Shown here: piece after piece, positions 31,679 to 41,704 of the stretch
How the letters are laid out: every line of letters begins with the position of its first letter
Position numbering within the stretch: position 1 is the first letter of the stretch
Assembly: GCA_014380365.1 (NCBI GenBank)
Contig: JACMJZ010000031.1
Location: forward strand, 248,001 to 312,000
Direction: 5' to 3'
Origin: Pyrinomonadaceae bacterium
Lineage (GTDB): Bacteria > Acidobacteriota > Blastocatellia > Pyrinomonadales > Pyrinomonadaceae
Length of the DNA stretch: 64,000 bases
Position numbers and translations under genes: made by a program
The notes under the pieces: generated by a model
What the model saw: the letters and a program-made list of their open reading frames with translations, nothing else
What the model was told of the DNA's origin: nothing
The model's database searches: none

Positions 31679-32170
31679 GGCTGACCTGCGGCTCTGCCGC
31701 CGCACAGTGCGGTAAGGCTTGCCTTACCGTCACCGAGGTAAATTAAGAATCTTTCCTGAGGCTGAGCCTCAGGAAAGATTTGGAGATGGGTAGCTGGCCG
31801 GAAAGCCATAGGCTTTCCGCACTGTGCGGCGGCAAGCCGCAGGCGTAGGTTGAACGATTGCAGCCCGCCGCTGCTCGTATTTATCCTTTCACTGCCGACT
31901 GCCGACTGCCGGACTGACCACCGCCCACCGCCCACTGTCCCCTCCATACTTATTGACGCGTGTTGCAATCCTGTAATATTCTTACGTCGCCACAATTAGG
32001 GAGTTGAGCCGCAGCGACGCACGTGCCTCGCCGCTCCTCGAGAGGTTGCCGCGAGATTCCTGTTTCTTTGCATCGTTATTAACGAATCACGAACGGACAT
32101 CCGGCTTAACTCGCGACCGACACGTTAAGACTTCAACACTTCCAACTTTTCCAGGAATAAGGATCACCCC
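31679..32170. other. Intergenic region before the giant exoprotein gene
   Basis: Cloverleaf copy E (31686-31845), then CTGCCGACTGCCGACTGCC / CCACCGCCCACCGCCCACTG words (31893-31946), then about 220 bases of unique sequence with the likely promoter and leader of the exoprotein gene and the ribosome site AATAAGGATC. No gene seen. Confidence 0.55.
31686..31845 (+). repeat. Cloverleaf palindrome family, copy E
   Basis: Outer ends CTGCGGCTCTGCCGCCGCAC and GTGCGGCGGCAAGCCGCAG pair over about 26 bases. Three internal hairpins are as in copy D, with the same linker sequences (GTCACCGAGGTAAATTAAG and TGGAGATGGGTAGCTGGCC), showing recent common origin. Confidence 0.92.
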
Positions 32171-35100
32171 ATGAAGCGCACCAAATCGCCTTTCTACGCT
32201 CGTAGAACATTCATTCTCAGCTTGCTCTCATTCGTCGCCGTCGCGGCGGTGGTTAGTTTCAGCGTGTCGGCCAGGAAAGCGAGCCGTGAAGCTGCGCTTC
32301 GAGCGATCAGCAACACGACGCGCGCGGCAAAGCCCGGAGCCGCAGTCAACGTCCAGGACAAGAACCCGAACGTGCCCGAAGCGGCAACGATGACGGCCAC
32401 GCTTGACGACGGTGTGGCGGCGGGAAATAAGGTGCCGCCCGGAGGGCCGATCAACTACACGGCTATAATCAGCAATACCGCACCCTTAAGCGTCGCCAAC
32501 GAGGCCGGGTCGGTTACCTATAGCGCGACCCTGGATGCCAACACGACAATCTCCGGCTTGGTGCAGGTCTCGCCCGTTACTGTCAACGACACTTATCCGA
32601 ATACGGTTATCGGCAACGTTGCCATCAACTCGGACGGCGTATTTAACGTCCTGACCAACGACTATATGGGCCAGAATCCTGCCGGGACGGTTACTCCGTT
32701 TACCGGACTCAGCATCCAGGGCGGCAATGTAGTTTTGGACGCAGATGGCACTTTCACTTACAATCCCCCGGCAGGCTATGAAGGCGCCGACAGTTTCACT
32801 TACACGCTGAGCAATGCCGCCGGCAGTTCAATTGGCACAGTGAATCTCACTGTCGCCGGCATGGTGTGGTTTATCAATAACAACTCTGCAGCCTGTACCA
32901 CGGTCGCCGCGGGTTGCGGTCGCATCACCAACCCATTTAGCACGCTCGCCGCATTCAGTGCAGCGAATGGCGTCGCTGATGCTCCACCCGTCTACAATCC
33001 GGGGATCAACGACAACATCTTCATTTACGAGAGCGCGACCGCTTACGACAGCGCCGTCGTGCTGCGGAACGGCCAGAAATTAATCGGTCAGGATTCGACT
33101 TCGACCCTGGCCACTCTTACGGGCCTAACGCCCCCTGCAGGCAGCACGGCGTTCCCGACGATGAATTCCGGGAATGCGACAATTACGAAGATCATCACCA
33201 CCGCCGCCACGACGAACGGTATTACTCTCAACAATGTGGGCGGAGCCGGCACCAATGTTGTCAACGGACTAACTGTCGGCAACACGACCGCCACCGGCAT
33301 TTTCGGATCAAGCTTTGGCACACTGACCGTGGCCGACGTGAGCATTGACGAACCATCCGCCAACCGCTCGGGCCAGGCTCTTTCGTTGACTACCGGCGCT
33401 GTGAACGCAACTTTCATAACTGTCGAGTCGCACAGCGCCAGCCCTAGCGGCACCACCAACGTCACTCTCTCCGGCGTCACCGGCACCATCAATCTGGGCA
33501 CCGGCGCGCTCGCGCTGACGGCCGGCACGGGCAATTCCTTTAACGTCACCGGCACTGTGCCTATCCCGAACACCGCGACGATCAGTTACGCGGGTACCAT
33601 AAATAATACGGTTGGTAGTGTAGTATCTGTGGCTGGCAAGACGGGAGGCAGCGTCAGTTTGAGTGGTGCGATCACCGGCTCAGGCTCTGGGGCAAACGGC
33701 GGCATCTCTCTCCTTACGAATACCGGGGCAACGATAAATTTCACGGGTGGGATTGCCCTTAACATGTCCGGATCGGCTCCCGGTTTCACCGCCACCGGCG
33801 GCGGCACTGTTAACGCGACGCAGAACAACGCTGCAATCGTCAACACGGTGACGACGAGTACCGGCGCGGCGCTCAATGTGGCGAACACAACCATCGGCGC
33901 GAGCGGCCTGACCTTCCGCAGCCTCTTCTCGAACGGGGCAACGAACGGCATCATCGTCAATAACACGGGCGCCACCGGCAGTTTCACCATCACCGGCAAC
34001 GGCGGCACTTGCACGACCAGCGCCAACTGCAGCGGTGGAGCAATCCAGAATTCCACTGGTGATAGTGTCGTGCTCACCAGTACGCAGAGTCCAAGTATTA
34101 CTCGTTTGAATGTCACCGACTCTGCCGGCGGCGCAGGCGACGATGGCATTTTGATGACCAACATCACCGGAACGGCCACGATAGACACCTCGGCGATCAT
34201 CAACGTTCCTCATAACGGCGTGTGGCTGGATAACACCAACACCAACATGACGGCGTTCAATCTGACCAATTCCACGATCTCGTGCGCAACCGGTCAACCC
34301 TGCGAACCTGCCGGGTCAATCGGCAACGACGGGGTTCTCGTGGCGATGCGTGGAACGTCCGTGCTGACCAGTGGGACAATCTCAGGTTCTACGTTTAGCG
34401 GTCACCGCGGGGTCGGTGTTCAGATTCAGACAAACGATACCGGCCGGATCGGATCAAATTCCGGCGGCGTGATCACTGCGCCCGCCGCTTCCAATAGCAT
34501 TACTATCCAGAGCAACACCTGCACCGCAAATGGCCAGGCCATCTCCGTCGACACATCTCAGATCTCGAATATGTCGTTTCAGATCCTGACTAACACCGTT
34601 ACGGGCATATCCACCGCGAGCGGTGGCAACGGCAGCGCCACTGCTATCAATGCGTTTACTGCCGCTGGCGCTGGCACAGGTCCCACGAGTCATACTTTTG
34701 TAGGGAAGATCGACGGAAACTCTATTGGCACGCAGGGAGTTAAAGATTCCGGTTCGGGGTTCGGAAACGGCATTAGAGTCGTAACACAAGGGCAGGCTAC
34801 TCAGGCAAGCATAACCGTCAACAACAACACGGTACGCGAAACTTCCATCGCCACCCCTTTGAATTTCATTGGTCAAAACGGCGCGGCCGCCGCCGGTACT
34901 TTGACCGCCAGGTTCAAGATCACTAACAACGTGCTGCCACTGCCTTCGGGAACAAACGTGGATGTTTGCGGAGCGAACGTGGTGTGTATTGACGCGGGAC
35001 TCTTCATCCTTGCCGATGAAGGAAGCCCCGTCTGCAACGTCATCACGGGTAACAACATCTTCGATGTCGGGACCTATGCCGGTACCTTCGACGTTTATCT

Positions 35101-37936
35101 GGCGGAGCGCGCGGGTCCGCCCGCGGGTGCGCAACTCACAGTTGAAGGCACGGGTGGCTCGAACTCGGCGTACATCCAGGCCAACAACACGCTGGCTGGC
35201 GCGAATAAGTTTCTCGACGAAGGCGCCAACACTTCCCAGGTAGGACTCGGCGCGTGCGGATCATTCCCGGCGCTGATGAGTTCACCGGATGAAGTCGCAA
35301 GTAATTACACGGATGTCCCGGCGAGTGTTTCGTCTATCGAGACAACCGCGAGCAAACATGAAGCGCTGGTTGCCGAGTTGCGCACTGCTCAGCAGGTCGC
35401 AACGCCTGTCAGCAAGTCGCCGGTGGCGGCTGCGTCCGGTTCCTTCGATATGAGCGGCGCGCGTCGTTCGCATCATCCGCAGTTCAATCGCACGCGAACG
35501 ATCAAGGCCAGCATGGCTGACCAGAAACCGCTGGCGCCTGAGTCGGGCGAAGCAATTGGCCCGATTAATATCGGCATCCTGCAGGGCGGCAAGAGCGTCA
35601 CCTTCAAGTACGCAGCTACGGTGAACTTTGCGCCGCCGCCGACCGCCAGACAGGCAAATCATCAGGGCAGCGTCTCCTTTACTAACGGTGGACCCAGCCC
35701 GCTGCTGACAGATGATACGGACCAGCCGGGTGGTGCAGCCAACCCAACGGTCACGCTTTTCGACATGCTGATGACGTGGAATGGGAACACCAGTTCAGAC
35801 TGGAACACGGCCACCAACTGGACTCCACCAGCGGGCGGGACAGCTTACGTACCAGGTGTTACTAACCCGGCTGTTAACGACGTGGTTATTCCAATTGCGG
35901 GTGTGACCAACCAACCAACTATCGGCGCCGCCATGCCCGATGTAACAATCTTCAGCCTGAATTTCGCGGCTGGCACGCTGACAATTGACCCAGCCAGAAA
36001 GTTGACGATTGGCGCACCCGCACCGGGAGTGGGAGGCGACCTGACACTCAATGGCATCATCACCGGCGGTGAGTTGCGCTTCGGCACCGGCTCACACGTC
36101 ATTACCGTCGGAACCGGCAGCCTCTCATCAACAAACTTGATGAGGGTGCTCAGTGGTTCGTCTGTAACCCTGAACAACAACCTCCAAGCGGGAGCGTTGG
36201 CAATAGACACGGGCGGCACCCTGATCATCAGCAACCGCACTTTGTCGCTTAATGGATCGGGCGCGGCCCTGGCTGTCGCGGGCGGTACCACTTTCACGGT
36301 CACCGGCAGCACGGTGGTCTTCAACGGTACGGCGGCACAGCAGGCTGCCGGCACCACTTACAACAACCTGACAATCAACAACACCATCGGCGCCAACGTG
36401 ACGGGCGTCACGCTGACGGGCAGTGCAACCGTCAACGGCATACTGGATCTACTCAGCAGCGATCTCAATACCACCAGCTCGTTTACCCTGACGCAGCCGC
36501 CAACGCCGGCTTCAACCGGCGTGACGGACGTCGTCGGAACTGTGATCCGCTCAAACGGAGCCAGCGCGCTGCCATTGGCAACCGCGTTGACCTTCGGTAA
36601 TCCGAACAATCGGATTACGTTCACAGCGGGAGTGACCCCGACCGCAGTCACTGTGACGATGGAAAAAGCTGCGCCTAGCAGCCCGAACCCGTACCTGTCG
36701 GCGGTGCAGCGCAACTACACCATCACGCCGAGTAGCGTGACAGCGTTCACGTCCACGGTCCGCTTGCACTATCTCGACAGCGAGCTCAACAACAACGTCG
36801 AGGCAAACCTGAACCTGCGCCGGTTCGACGGCACCTGGAGGGCAATGCTTCCCTCGGTCCGCGATGCGGCCGCCAACTGGGTGGAATGCCCCGCCATCAC
36901 GGCGTTCTCGCAGTGGACCTTCAGTTCACTGACTCCGACCGCCGCGGACGGCACAGTCACGGGACGAATTGTCGATGGCAACGGCGCACCCGTGGAAGGC
37001 GCGGTGGTCAGGTTAACTGGCGACCAGAACCGCAAGTTCATCACCAACGCGAACGGTGTCTACCGCTTCGACAATGTGGAAACGAACGGCTTCTACAACG
37101 TCACGCCATCGCGTGTGAACTACAACTTCTCGCCGGCGGTGATTTCGTTTAGTCAACTCGGCGAGACAACCGAAGCATCGTTTGGCGCGACGGCAACCGG
37201 CGGCGACATCAATCCGCTGGATACGCCGGAGTACTTCGTCCGGCAGAACTATCTCGACTTCCTGGGTCGTGAGCCGGATGAAGCGGGCTTCAACTTCTGG
37301 AGCGATCAGATTCTTGGATGTGGCGGCGATACAGACTGCGTTGACCGCAAACGCACGCATGTGTCGGCGGCATTCTTCCTCTCGATCGAGTTCCAGGAGA
37401 CGGGCGGTTTGGTCGATGGACTGTATAGGGTTAGTTACGGGGTTCGTCCTACTTTCGCCGAGTTCAGGCCCGATGCCGCGGCGGTCGCGCCGGGGCTGGT
37501 GGTAGGCAATGCTGGTTGGGAAGCGACGTTGGCAAACGGGAAGGCAGCGTTCGTCGAGGCCTTCGTCCAGCGTGCTGCTTTCCAGACGGCTTACGCCGGC
37601 TTGTCGAACGAAGCCTACGTCGATGCGTTAATCGCCAACACCGGAGTCAGCTTCACCAGCGCTGAACGCAGTGCGTTGGTAAGCGATCTGGGTAACGGTA
37701 TGACGCGCGCCGGAGTGCTGCGAGCGATTGCAGAGAATGCGAACGTCGTAGCAGCGAAGCGCAACGAAGCGTTTGTGATGATGGAATACTTCGGTTATCT
37801 CAGACGCGAACCAGATGCGGGTGGCTATCTGTTCTGGCTCACCAAGTTGAATCAGTTCAACGGCAACTTTGAGCAGGCGGAGATGGTCAGATCGTTCATC
37901 ATCGACGGTGAATACCGCGACCGCTTCCCGCGCTAA
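32171..37936 (+). CDS. Giant secreted beta-helix protein with C-terminal DUF4214 module
   Basis: 1921 aa, predicted cell-surface or secreted. Signal/membrane segment at about 14-33 (FILSLLSFVAVAAVVSFSVS). A cadherin-like/VCBS-type domain at about 136-235 (VNDTYPNTV, FTYNPPAGYEGADSFTYTLS). Then a long Gly/Thr/Asn-rich right-handed beta-helix region (about 240-1100; repeated short strands such as NGITLNNVGGAGTNVVNGLT), a second repeat region (about 1180-1500), a carboxypeptidase-regulatory-like domain (about 1594-1675; DGTVTGRIVDGNGAPVEGAV) and two DUF4214 units (about 1684-1920; EYFVRQNYLDFLGREPDEAG, MMEYFGYLRREPDAGGYLFW). Adhesin or polysaccharide-interacting role is inferred. The same C-terminus ends the protein at 41705-45481. 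Confidence 0.85.
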   Translation: MKRTKSPFYARRTFILSLLSFVAVAAVVSFSVSARKASREAALRAISNTTRAAKPGAAVNVQDKNPNVPEAATMTATLDDGVAAGNKVPPGGPINYTAIISNTAPLSVANEAGSVTYSATLDANTTISGLVQVSPVTVNDTYPNTVIGNVAINSDGVFNVLTNDYMGQNPAGTVTPFTGLSIQGGNVVLDADGTFTYNPPAGYEGADSFTYTLSNAAGSSIGTVNLTVAGMVWFINNNSAACTTVAAGCGRITNPFSTLAAFSAANGVADAPPVYNPGINDNIFIYESATAYDSAVVLRNGQKLIGQDSTSTLATLTGLTPPAGSTAFPTMNSGNATITKIITTAATTNGITLNNVGGAGTNVVNGLTVGNTTATGIFGSSFGTLTVADVSIDEPSANRSGQALSLTTGAVNATFITVESHSASPSGTTNVTLSGVTGTINLGTGALALTAGTGNSFNVTGTVPIPNTATISYAGTINNTVGSVVSVAGKTGGSVSLSGAITGSGSGANGGISLLTNTGATINFTGGIALNMSGSAPGFTATGGGTVNATQNNAAIVNTVTTSTGAALNVANTTIGASGLTFRSLFSNGATNGIIVNNTGATGSFTITGNGGTCTTSANCSGGAIQNSTGDSVVLTSTQSPSITRLNVTDSAGGAGDDGILMTNITGTATIDTSAIINVPHNGVWLDNTNTNMTAFNLTNSTISCATGQPCEPAGSIGNDGVLVAMRGTSVLTSGTISGSTFSGHRGVGVQIQTNDTGRIGSNSGGVITAPAASNSITIQSNTCTANGQAISVDTSQISNMSFQILTNTVTGISTASGGNGSATAINAFTAAGAGTGPTSHTFVGKIDGNSIGTQGVKDSGSGFGNGIRVVTQGQATQASITVNNNTVRETSIATPLNFIGQNGAAAAGTLTARFKITNNVLPLPSGTNVDVCGANVVCIDAGLFILADEGSPVCNVITGNNIFDVGTYAGTFDVYLAERAGPPAGAQLTVEGTGGSNSAYIQANNTLAGANKFLDEGANTSQVGLGACGSFPALMSSPDEVASNYTDVPASVSSIETTASKHEALVAELRTAQQVATPVSKSPVAAASGSFDMSGARRSHHPQFNRTRTIKASMADQKPLAPESGEAIGPINIGILQGGKSVTFKYAATVNFAPPPTARQANHQGSVSFTNGGPSPLLTDDTDQPGGAANPTVTLFDMLMTWNGNTSSDWNTATNWTPPAGGTAYVPGVTNPAVNDVVIPIAGVTNQPTIGAAMPDVTIFSLNFAAGTLTIDPARKLTIGAPAPGVGGDLTLNGIITGGELRFGTGSHVITVGTGSLSSTNLMRVLSGSSVTLNNNLQAGALAIDTGGTLIISNRTLSLNGSGAALAVAGGTTFTVTGSTVVFNGTAAQQAAGTTYNNLTINNTIGANVTGVTLTGSATVNGILDLLSSDLNTTSSFTLTQPPTPASTGVTDVVGTVIRSNGASALPLATALTFGNPNNRITFTAGVTPTAVTVTMEKAAPSSPNPYLSAVQRNYTITPSSVTAFTSTVRLHYLDSELNNNVEANLNLRRFDGTWRAMLPSVRDAAANWVECPAITAFSQWTFSSLTPTAADGTVTGRIVDGNGAPVEGAVVRLTGDQNRKFITNANGVYRFDNVETNGFYNVTPSRVNYNFSPAVISFSQLGETTEASFGATATGGDINPLDTPEYFVRQNYLDFLGREPDEAGFNFWSDQILGCGGDTDCVDRKRTHVSAAFFLSIEFQETGGLVDGLYRVSYGVRPTFAEFRPDAAAVAPGLVVGNAGWEATLANGKAAFVEAFVQRAAFQTAYAGLSNEAYVDALIANTGVSFTSAERSALVSDLGNGMTRAGVLRAIAENANVVAAKRNEAFVMMEYFGYLRREPDAGGYLFWLTKLNQFNGNFEQAEMVRSFIIDGEYRDRFPR

Positions 37937-37944
37937 CAAAACTT

Positions 37945-38066
37945 AATCCGCAGATTTCGCAGATTACGCGGATTTCAAAAGAGCAGCTGGCAGAAGCAAG
38001 AGGCAACAGCGCCCCTTGCTTCTGTCTTTGCTTTCTAATCTGTGAAATCGGCGTAATCTGCGGATA
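37945..38066. repeat. CGCAGATTTCGCAGATTACG hairpin repeat
   Basis: Left arm AATCCGCAGATTTCGCAGAT and right arm ATCTGTGAAATCGGCGTAAT-CTGCGG flank a spacer with AGAAGCAAGAGGC / GCCCCTTGCTTCTG, itself a second inner stem. Follows the exoprotein gene. Related to 25813-25902. Confidence 0.85.
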
Positions 38067-38209
38067 GCCGATTTAACTAAACAGTAACGCGCCCGTCCTG
38101 TTAACCACCCCGTCAGGTGTGTTATAAAAGCGCCGTCTCCCAAGCGCATTCGTGACGCCCCTGGCTGTTACTCTTTATAAACCGTTTCCCAGTTTTCAAT
38201 CAGTTCGAA

Positions 38210-41200
38210 ATGCAGTTTCGCCCTTGTAATCCAGGCCTCCTTCGCGGCCTTCTGGCTTTATCCGTCTCTCTGGCGGTACTCCTTTCCGCCCACGCCTTCG
38301 CGTTCGCCTCCTTCAGCAACTCCAATAGCCCTGGATTGGCGCAGCCTCAGAGTGATGAGGGACTGTTGTCGGCCAACGCTGTCGCGACGGAGGCCGGCGT
38401 CAGGATCGAGTGGAGCAGCAAGTTCGACATCGATAATCTTGGTTTCAATGTCTACCGCCTGGAGCAGGGGAAGCGCATCCGCATCAATCGCGAGATCATC
38501 CCCGGTTCGGTGTTTGTTGCCCCCGTAAGTAATCCGCGAAGCAATCGGCCAAATGCTGCAGCGGAGTTTTTCTCGCGTGCCGGCTACTCCTATGGCTGGT
38601 TTGATCCGGCCGGAACCGCAGACTCGGTTTACTACATCGAGTCGGTGAGCGTAGAGAGAGTCGCGCGGGTTCATCAGGCTGTCAGAGCGATTTCGGAAAC
38701 GATCCCAGGTGGCAAGCAGTTTCCTCAGATGCACCCCGTTGCGCAGACTTCAGAAATCACTACGAGCGGCGATAACGCGGAGAATAGTTTCCACGAGACG
38801 GGTTACCCGGCGGGAAATCCATCTGCGACTTCGACACACACGGCAGAGTCCACTGTCGATGACCAGTGGTCGATAGCCGCGCAGGCGGGAGTAAAGATTG
38901 CCATCAGGAAAGACGGCTGGTATCGCGTGACGCAGCCGCAGATGGCGGCCGTGGGTTTTAACCCGGCGGTTGACGTCAGGAATCTGCAGTTGTTTACCGG
39001 TGGTCAGGAAGTGGCGATCAGCACCAGCCAGAGCGGCGGGCTGTTTGGCCCGGCAGACTATATTGAATTTTTTGGCCGCGGTCTTGATGTGCCGTCGAGC
39101 GACGTTCGTACTTACTATCTGATCGCCGCTGCCAACCCTGGTAAGCGCGTGCGCGGCGAACTGCAAATCGATTCGCTGCCAAGACCGTCACCGTCGCCCT
39201 TGCTTTCGCCAACGCCGCAGGCTTTCCCCTCCCCGATCTCTTTGCCCTCCGCGCCGTCTCCGGCAACCCGTCCGGTTCCAAAAGAAAAATGGCTCGCCTG
39301 GTTGAGCTTCTCCGGGAGTTACCTGATCGAAATGCCGGTTGTCCCGCAGATTGTCTTGCGCGCAGACCCCCTGGCAGCGAAGCCGAAGAACAAACAGCCG
39401 CCACCCGACCCACCGGCTGTAACACCGGAGCCGCTCGCGAAAGCAGAGCGCTTGTCAGTACCGCCGGCGTCAGCGGGTGGCTTGTCAGTACCACCGGCGT
39501 CAGCGGGTGGGTATTCCTACGCAGTGAAACCTTATACAGACGCGAGCGCGAGTGACCATCCGGTTTTCACCCTGCCACCGACTAAAAAAACTTCGCCGCG
39601 AAACTCGCGAAAGCGACGAGGCAAGACGCGACTGCACCGCAAAACCGTGGAACCCAAACGCGAGTACAGTCATGCAGTGGCAACTGCCGCCCCCGCGCCG
39701 TCGGGTTTCCCCTACACAGTTGAGCACAAGGACCGGATCAACTATCTGTCCGGCTTGCAGAATGGCGATGCGGAAAACTTTTTCGGCCAGGTGATTTCGT
39801 CCATCCCCTCCAGCCAGACAATCACTACTCCTAATCCTGTTGTCAGCGCGACGGGAGCGGCCCGATTGGAGATCAGGCTTCAGGGCGTTAATCCGGTCAC
39901 GCACCAGGTGAGCGTGAAGTTTAATGACGTGGTGCTTGGTTCGATGACGTTTTTCGGCCACGAAGGTCCGGTGCGGTTTTTTGACGTTCCCGTTTCACAA
40001 TTGCAGAACGGGGCGAACACCATAACTTTTACCCCCGCTGCCGGCGCCGGCACGATGCTCGTCGCCTACGTTCGAGTCACTTACCCACGCGCCTTCCGCG
40101 CCGAGTCCGACGCTTTGAAATTCAGTCTGCTGGGAACGCAGACCCTCCAGGTTGACGGATTTTCCAGCCCGGCTGCGCTGCTCATCGACTACACCGATCC
40201 GCTAAACGTCGGCCTGACTCAACCTGAAATTGAGTCGAGCGGCGGCGGATATGCGATTACCGTCCCGGCCGGCACGCCCCGGTCCAAAGCGCAGCGGCTG
40301 TTCTATGCGACTGCGGCGCCGGCTGAACAACCTGCCGCGATTTCGCTGAATCAGCCATCGGCGCTCAATCTAAACACCAACGCGGCCAGCTTTTTAATCG
40401 TTACGACCAACAGCCTGCGGGCCAGCCTCGCGCCACTCGTCGCTGCGCGGCAGGCCCAGGGAATGACCGTGGCCACGGTTGACGTGGAAGATGTTTACGA
40501 CGAATTTGGCTACGGCGTGCATGGGCCACAGGCTGTCAAAGATTTCCTGGCGCGCGCCAACAGCACTTGGGCGGGAAAACCGAAGTACATTGTTTTTGCC
40601 GGCGACGCCAGCTACGACCCGCGCAATTACCTCGCCCCCGGGGATTTTGATTTGGTGCCGACGAAGCTCGTCGATGCCACCTTCAATGAAACCGCCTCCG
40701 ACGATTGGCTGGCCGATTTTGATAACGATGGAATTGCCGACGTTCCGATTGGCCGCCTGCCGTTGCGGACTGCGGCGGAAGCTGACGTGGTCGTTGGCAA
40801 GATCGTCAACTTCACTCCCGCGAATGTGCCGCAGAGCGCGATGTTGGTGGCCGATGCGCAAGGTGACTACTACTACAGTTTCGAGCAGGCTAACGATCAG
40901 GTCCAGGCCCAGTTGCCGGCCGGCATGCCCGTGCAGCGCGTTAATATCGGCACTGATGGTCCCGGCGCAGCCAGGACCAACGTGATTGCGGGCTTCAACG
41001 CCGGCAAAGCGCTCGTTACCTACACCGGTCACGGAAATATCGATGTCTGGTCAGGCGCGGCAATATTTAGAACTGCGGACGCCACCGCGCTCACAAACGG
41101 CAACAAGCTTTCTTTCGTGATCGTGATGGACTGTCTCAATGGCTACTTTCAGGGCCCCTTTTTGCTCTCGTTGTCTGAAGGTTTCCTGAAAGCGCCCGGC

Positions 41201-41407
41201 GGCGGCGGAGTGGCGGCTTTTGCCTCCTCAGGCCTGACATTCCCCGAGGGCCAGCACGCGATGAGCACGCAATTGTATTCGCTGATTTACGGCGCGCAGC
41301 CAATCGCGCTGGGCGACGCCATCAAGATTGCCAAAGGCGCCACGACTGACATCGACGTGCGCCGCACCTGGATATTCTTCGGCGATCCGTCTATAAAGAT
41401 TCGCTAA
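38210..41407 (+). CDS. Secreted C25-family (gingipain-like) cysteine peptidase
   Basis: 1065 aa with a signal peptide (LLALSVSLAVLLSAHAFAFA). An N-terminal domain (about 45-145; GVRIEWSSKFDIDNLGFNVY) is of the kind fused to secretion-system cargo. Pro-rich linkers (about 325-350 and 395-440) follow, one containing an in-frame 30-base repeat. A beta-sandwich lies at about 550-630. The C25 domain (about 725-1065) starts LIVTTNSLRASLAPLVAARQ. Catalytic His941 lies in VTYTGHGNIDVW and Cys975 in FVIVMDCLNGYF. There is a calcium-type loop DFDNDGIADVPIGRLP. There is no type IX sorting domain at the C-terminus. It degrades extracellular protein or processes surface proteins. No ribosome site is evident. 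Confidence 0.9.
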   Translation: MQFRPCNPGLLRGLLALSVSLAVLLSAHAFAFASFSNSNSPGLAQPQSDEGLLSANAVATEAGVRIEWSSKFDIDNLGFNVYRLEQGKRIRINREIIPGSVFVAPVSNPRSNRPNAAAEFFSRAGYSYGWFDPAGTADSVYYIESVSVERVARVHQAVRAISETIPGGKQFPQMHPVAQTSEITTSGDNAENSFHETGYPAGNPSATSTHTAESTVDDQWSIAAQAGVKIAIRKDGWYRVTQPQMAAVGFNPAVDVRNLQLFTGGQEVAISTSQSGGLFGPADYIEFFGRGLDVPSSDVRTYYLIAAANPGKRVRGELQIDSLPRPSPSPLLSPTPQAFPSPISLPSAPSPATRPVPKEKWLAWLSFSGSYLIEMPVVPQIVLRADPLAAKPKNKQPPPDPPAVTPEPLAKAERLSVPPASAGGLSVPPASAGGYSYAVKPYTDASASDHPVFTLPPTKKTSPRNSRKRRGKTRLHRKTVEPKREYSHAVATAAPAPSGFPYTVEHKDRINYLSGLQNGDAENFFGQVISSIPSSQTITTPNPVVSATGAARLEIRLQGVNPVTHQVSVKFNDVVLGSMTFFGHEGPVRFFDVPVSQLQNGANTITFTPAAGAGTMLVAYVRVTYPRAFRAESDALKFSLLGTQTLQVDGFSSPAALLIDYTDPLNVGLTQPEIESSGGGYAITVPAGTPRSKAQRLFYATAAPAEQPAAISLNQPSALNLNTNAASFLIVTTNSLRASLAPLVAARQAQGMTVATVDVEDVYDEFGYGVHGPQAVKDFLARANSTWAGKPKYIVFAGDASYDPRNYLAPGDFDLVPTKLVDATFNETASDDWLADFDNDGIADVPIGRLPLRTAAEADVVVGKIVNFTPANVPQSAMLVADAQGDYYYSFEQANDQVQAQLPAGMPVQRVNIGTDGPGAARTNVIAGFNAGKALVTYTGHGNIDVWSGAAIFRTADATALTNGNKLSFVIVMDCLNGYFQGPFLLSLSEGFLKAPGGGGVAAFASSGLTFPEGQHAMSTQLYSLIYGAQPIALGDAIKIAKGATTDIDVRRTWIFFGDPSIKIR
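39451..39510 (+). repeat. In-frame 30-base duplication inside the C25 peptidase gene
   Basis: Two tandem copies of a 30-base unit (CTTGTCAGTACCGCCGGCGT + CAGCGGGTGG) with one mismatch, encoding LSVPPASAGG twice. The unit is an imperfect palindrome (CCACCGGC...GCGGGTGG). It interrupts a Pro-rich linker. Confidence 0.9.
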
Positions 41408-41488
41408 ACGCTTTAGTTCGTTTTACAGCTTTTCGGGTTAAGCAAATTCAGCCTAGTGAAGAGACTCTGTACGCCCGCGGAGGACTTT

Positions 41489-41683
41489 ATGAATCGGTCA
41501 GCTTTCGTTTTGATTGCCGCCTGTATTGTCGTGGCTGCACTCACGCGAACTCCTGCCATCACTCCCAGCCGCGGCAGCGACTTTTCCACCAACTTGCAAG
41601 TGCACTATCAATTCTCTGTAACCATTTCAGTTAATCCCCGAACAAGTCGATCGCGGATTCAAGTGTTTATTCCAAATTCGTAA
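41489..41683 (+). CDS. Small secreted protein, 64 aa
   Basis: The ATG at 41489 follows a strong site (CGGAGGACTTT); the upstream GTG extension is not needed. Sequence: a signal peptide (FVLIAACIVVAALTRTPA) and a short tail LQVHYQFSVTISVNPRTS and RIQVFIPNS. No known family. It lies between the C25 peptidase and nuclease genes on the same strand, with the next gene 21 bases downstream, so it is probably co-transcribed with the nuclease. It could be a small surface or regulatory peptide. Function unknown. Confidence 0.5.
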   Translation: MNRSAFVLIAACIVVAALTRTPAITPSRGSDFSTNLQVHYQFSVTISVNPRTSRSRIQVFIPNS

Positions 41684-41704
41684 AAGCAGGTAGAGGTCAA
41701 ATTA

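Noticed and set aside
33586-35134. Long minus-strand open frames inside the giant exoprotein gene
   Set aside because: They are opposite a Thr/Gly-rich coding region with strong codon structure on plus, have no ribosome sites and give repetitive Val/Pro-rich translations; shadows.
40394-41032. 212-residue minus-strand frame within the C25 peptidase
   Set aside because: Antisense to the catalytic domain containing His941; shadow.
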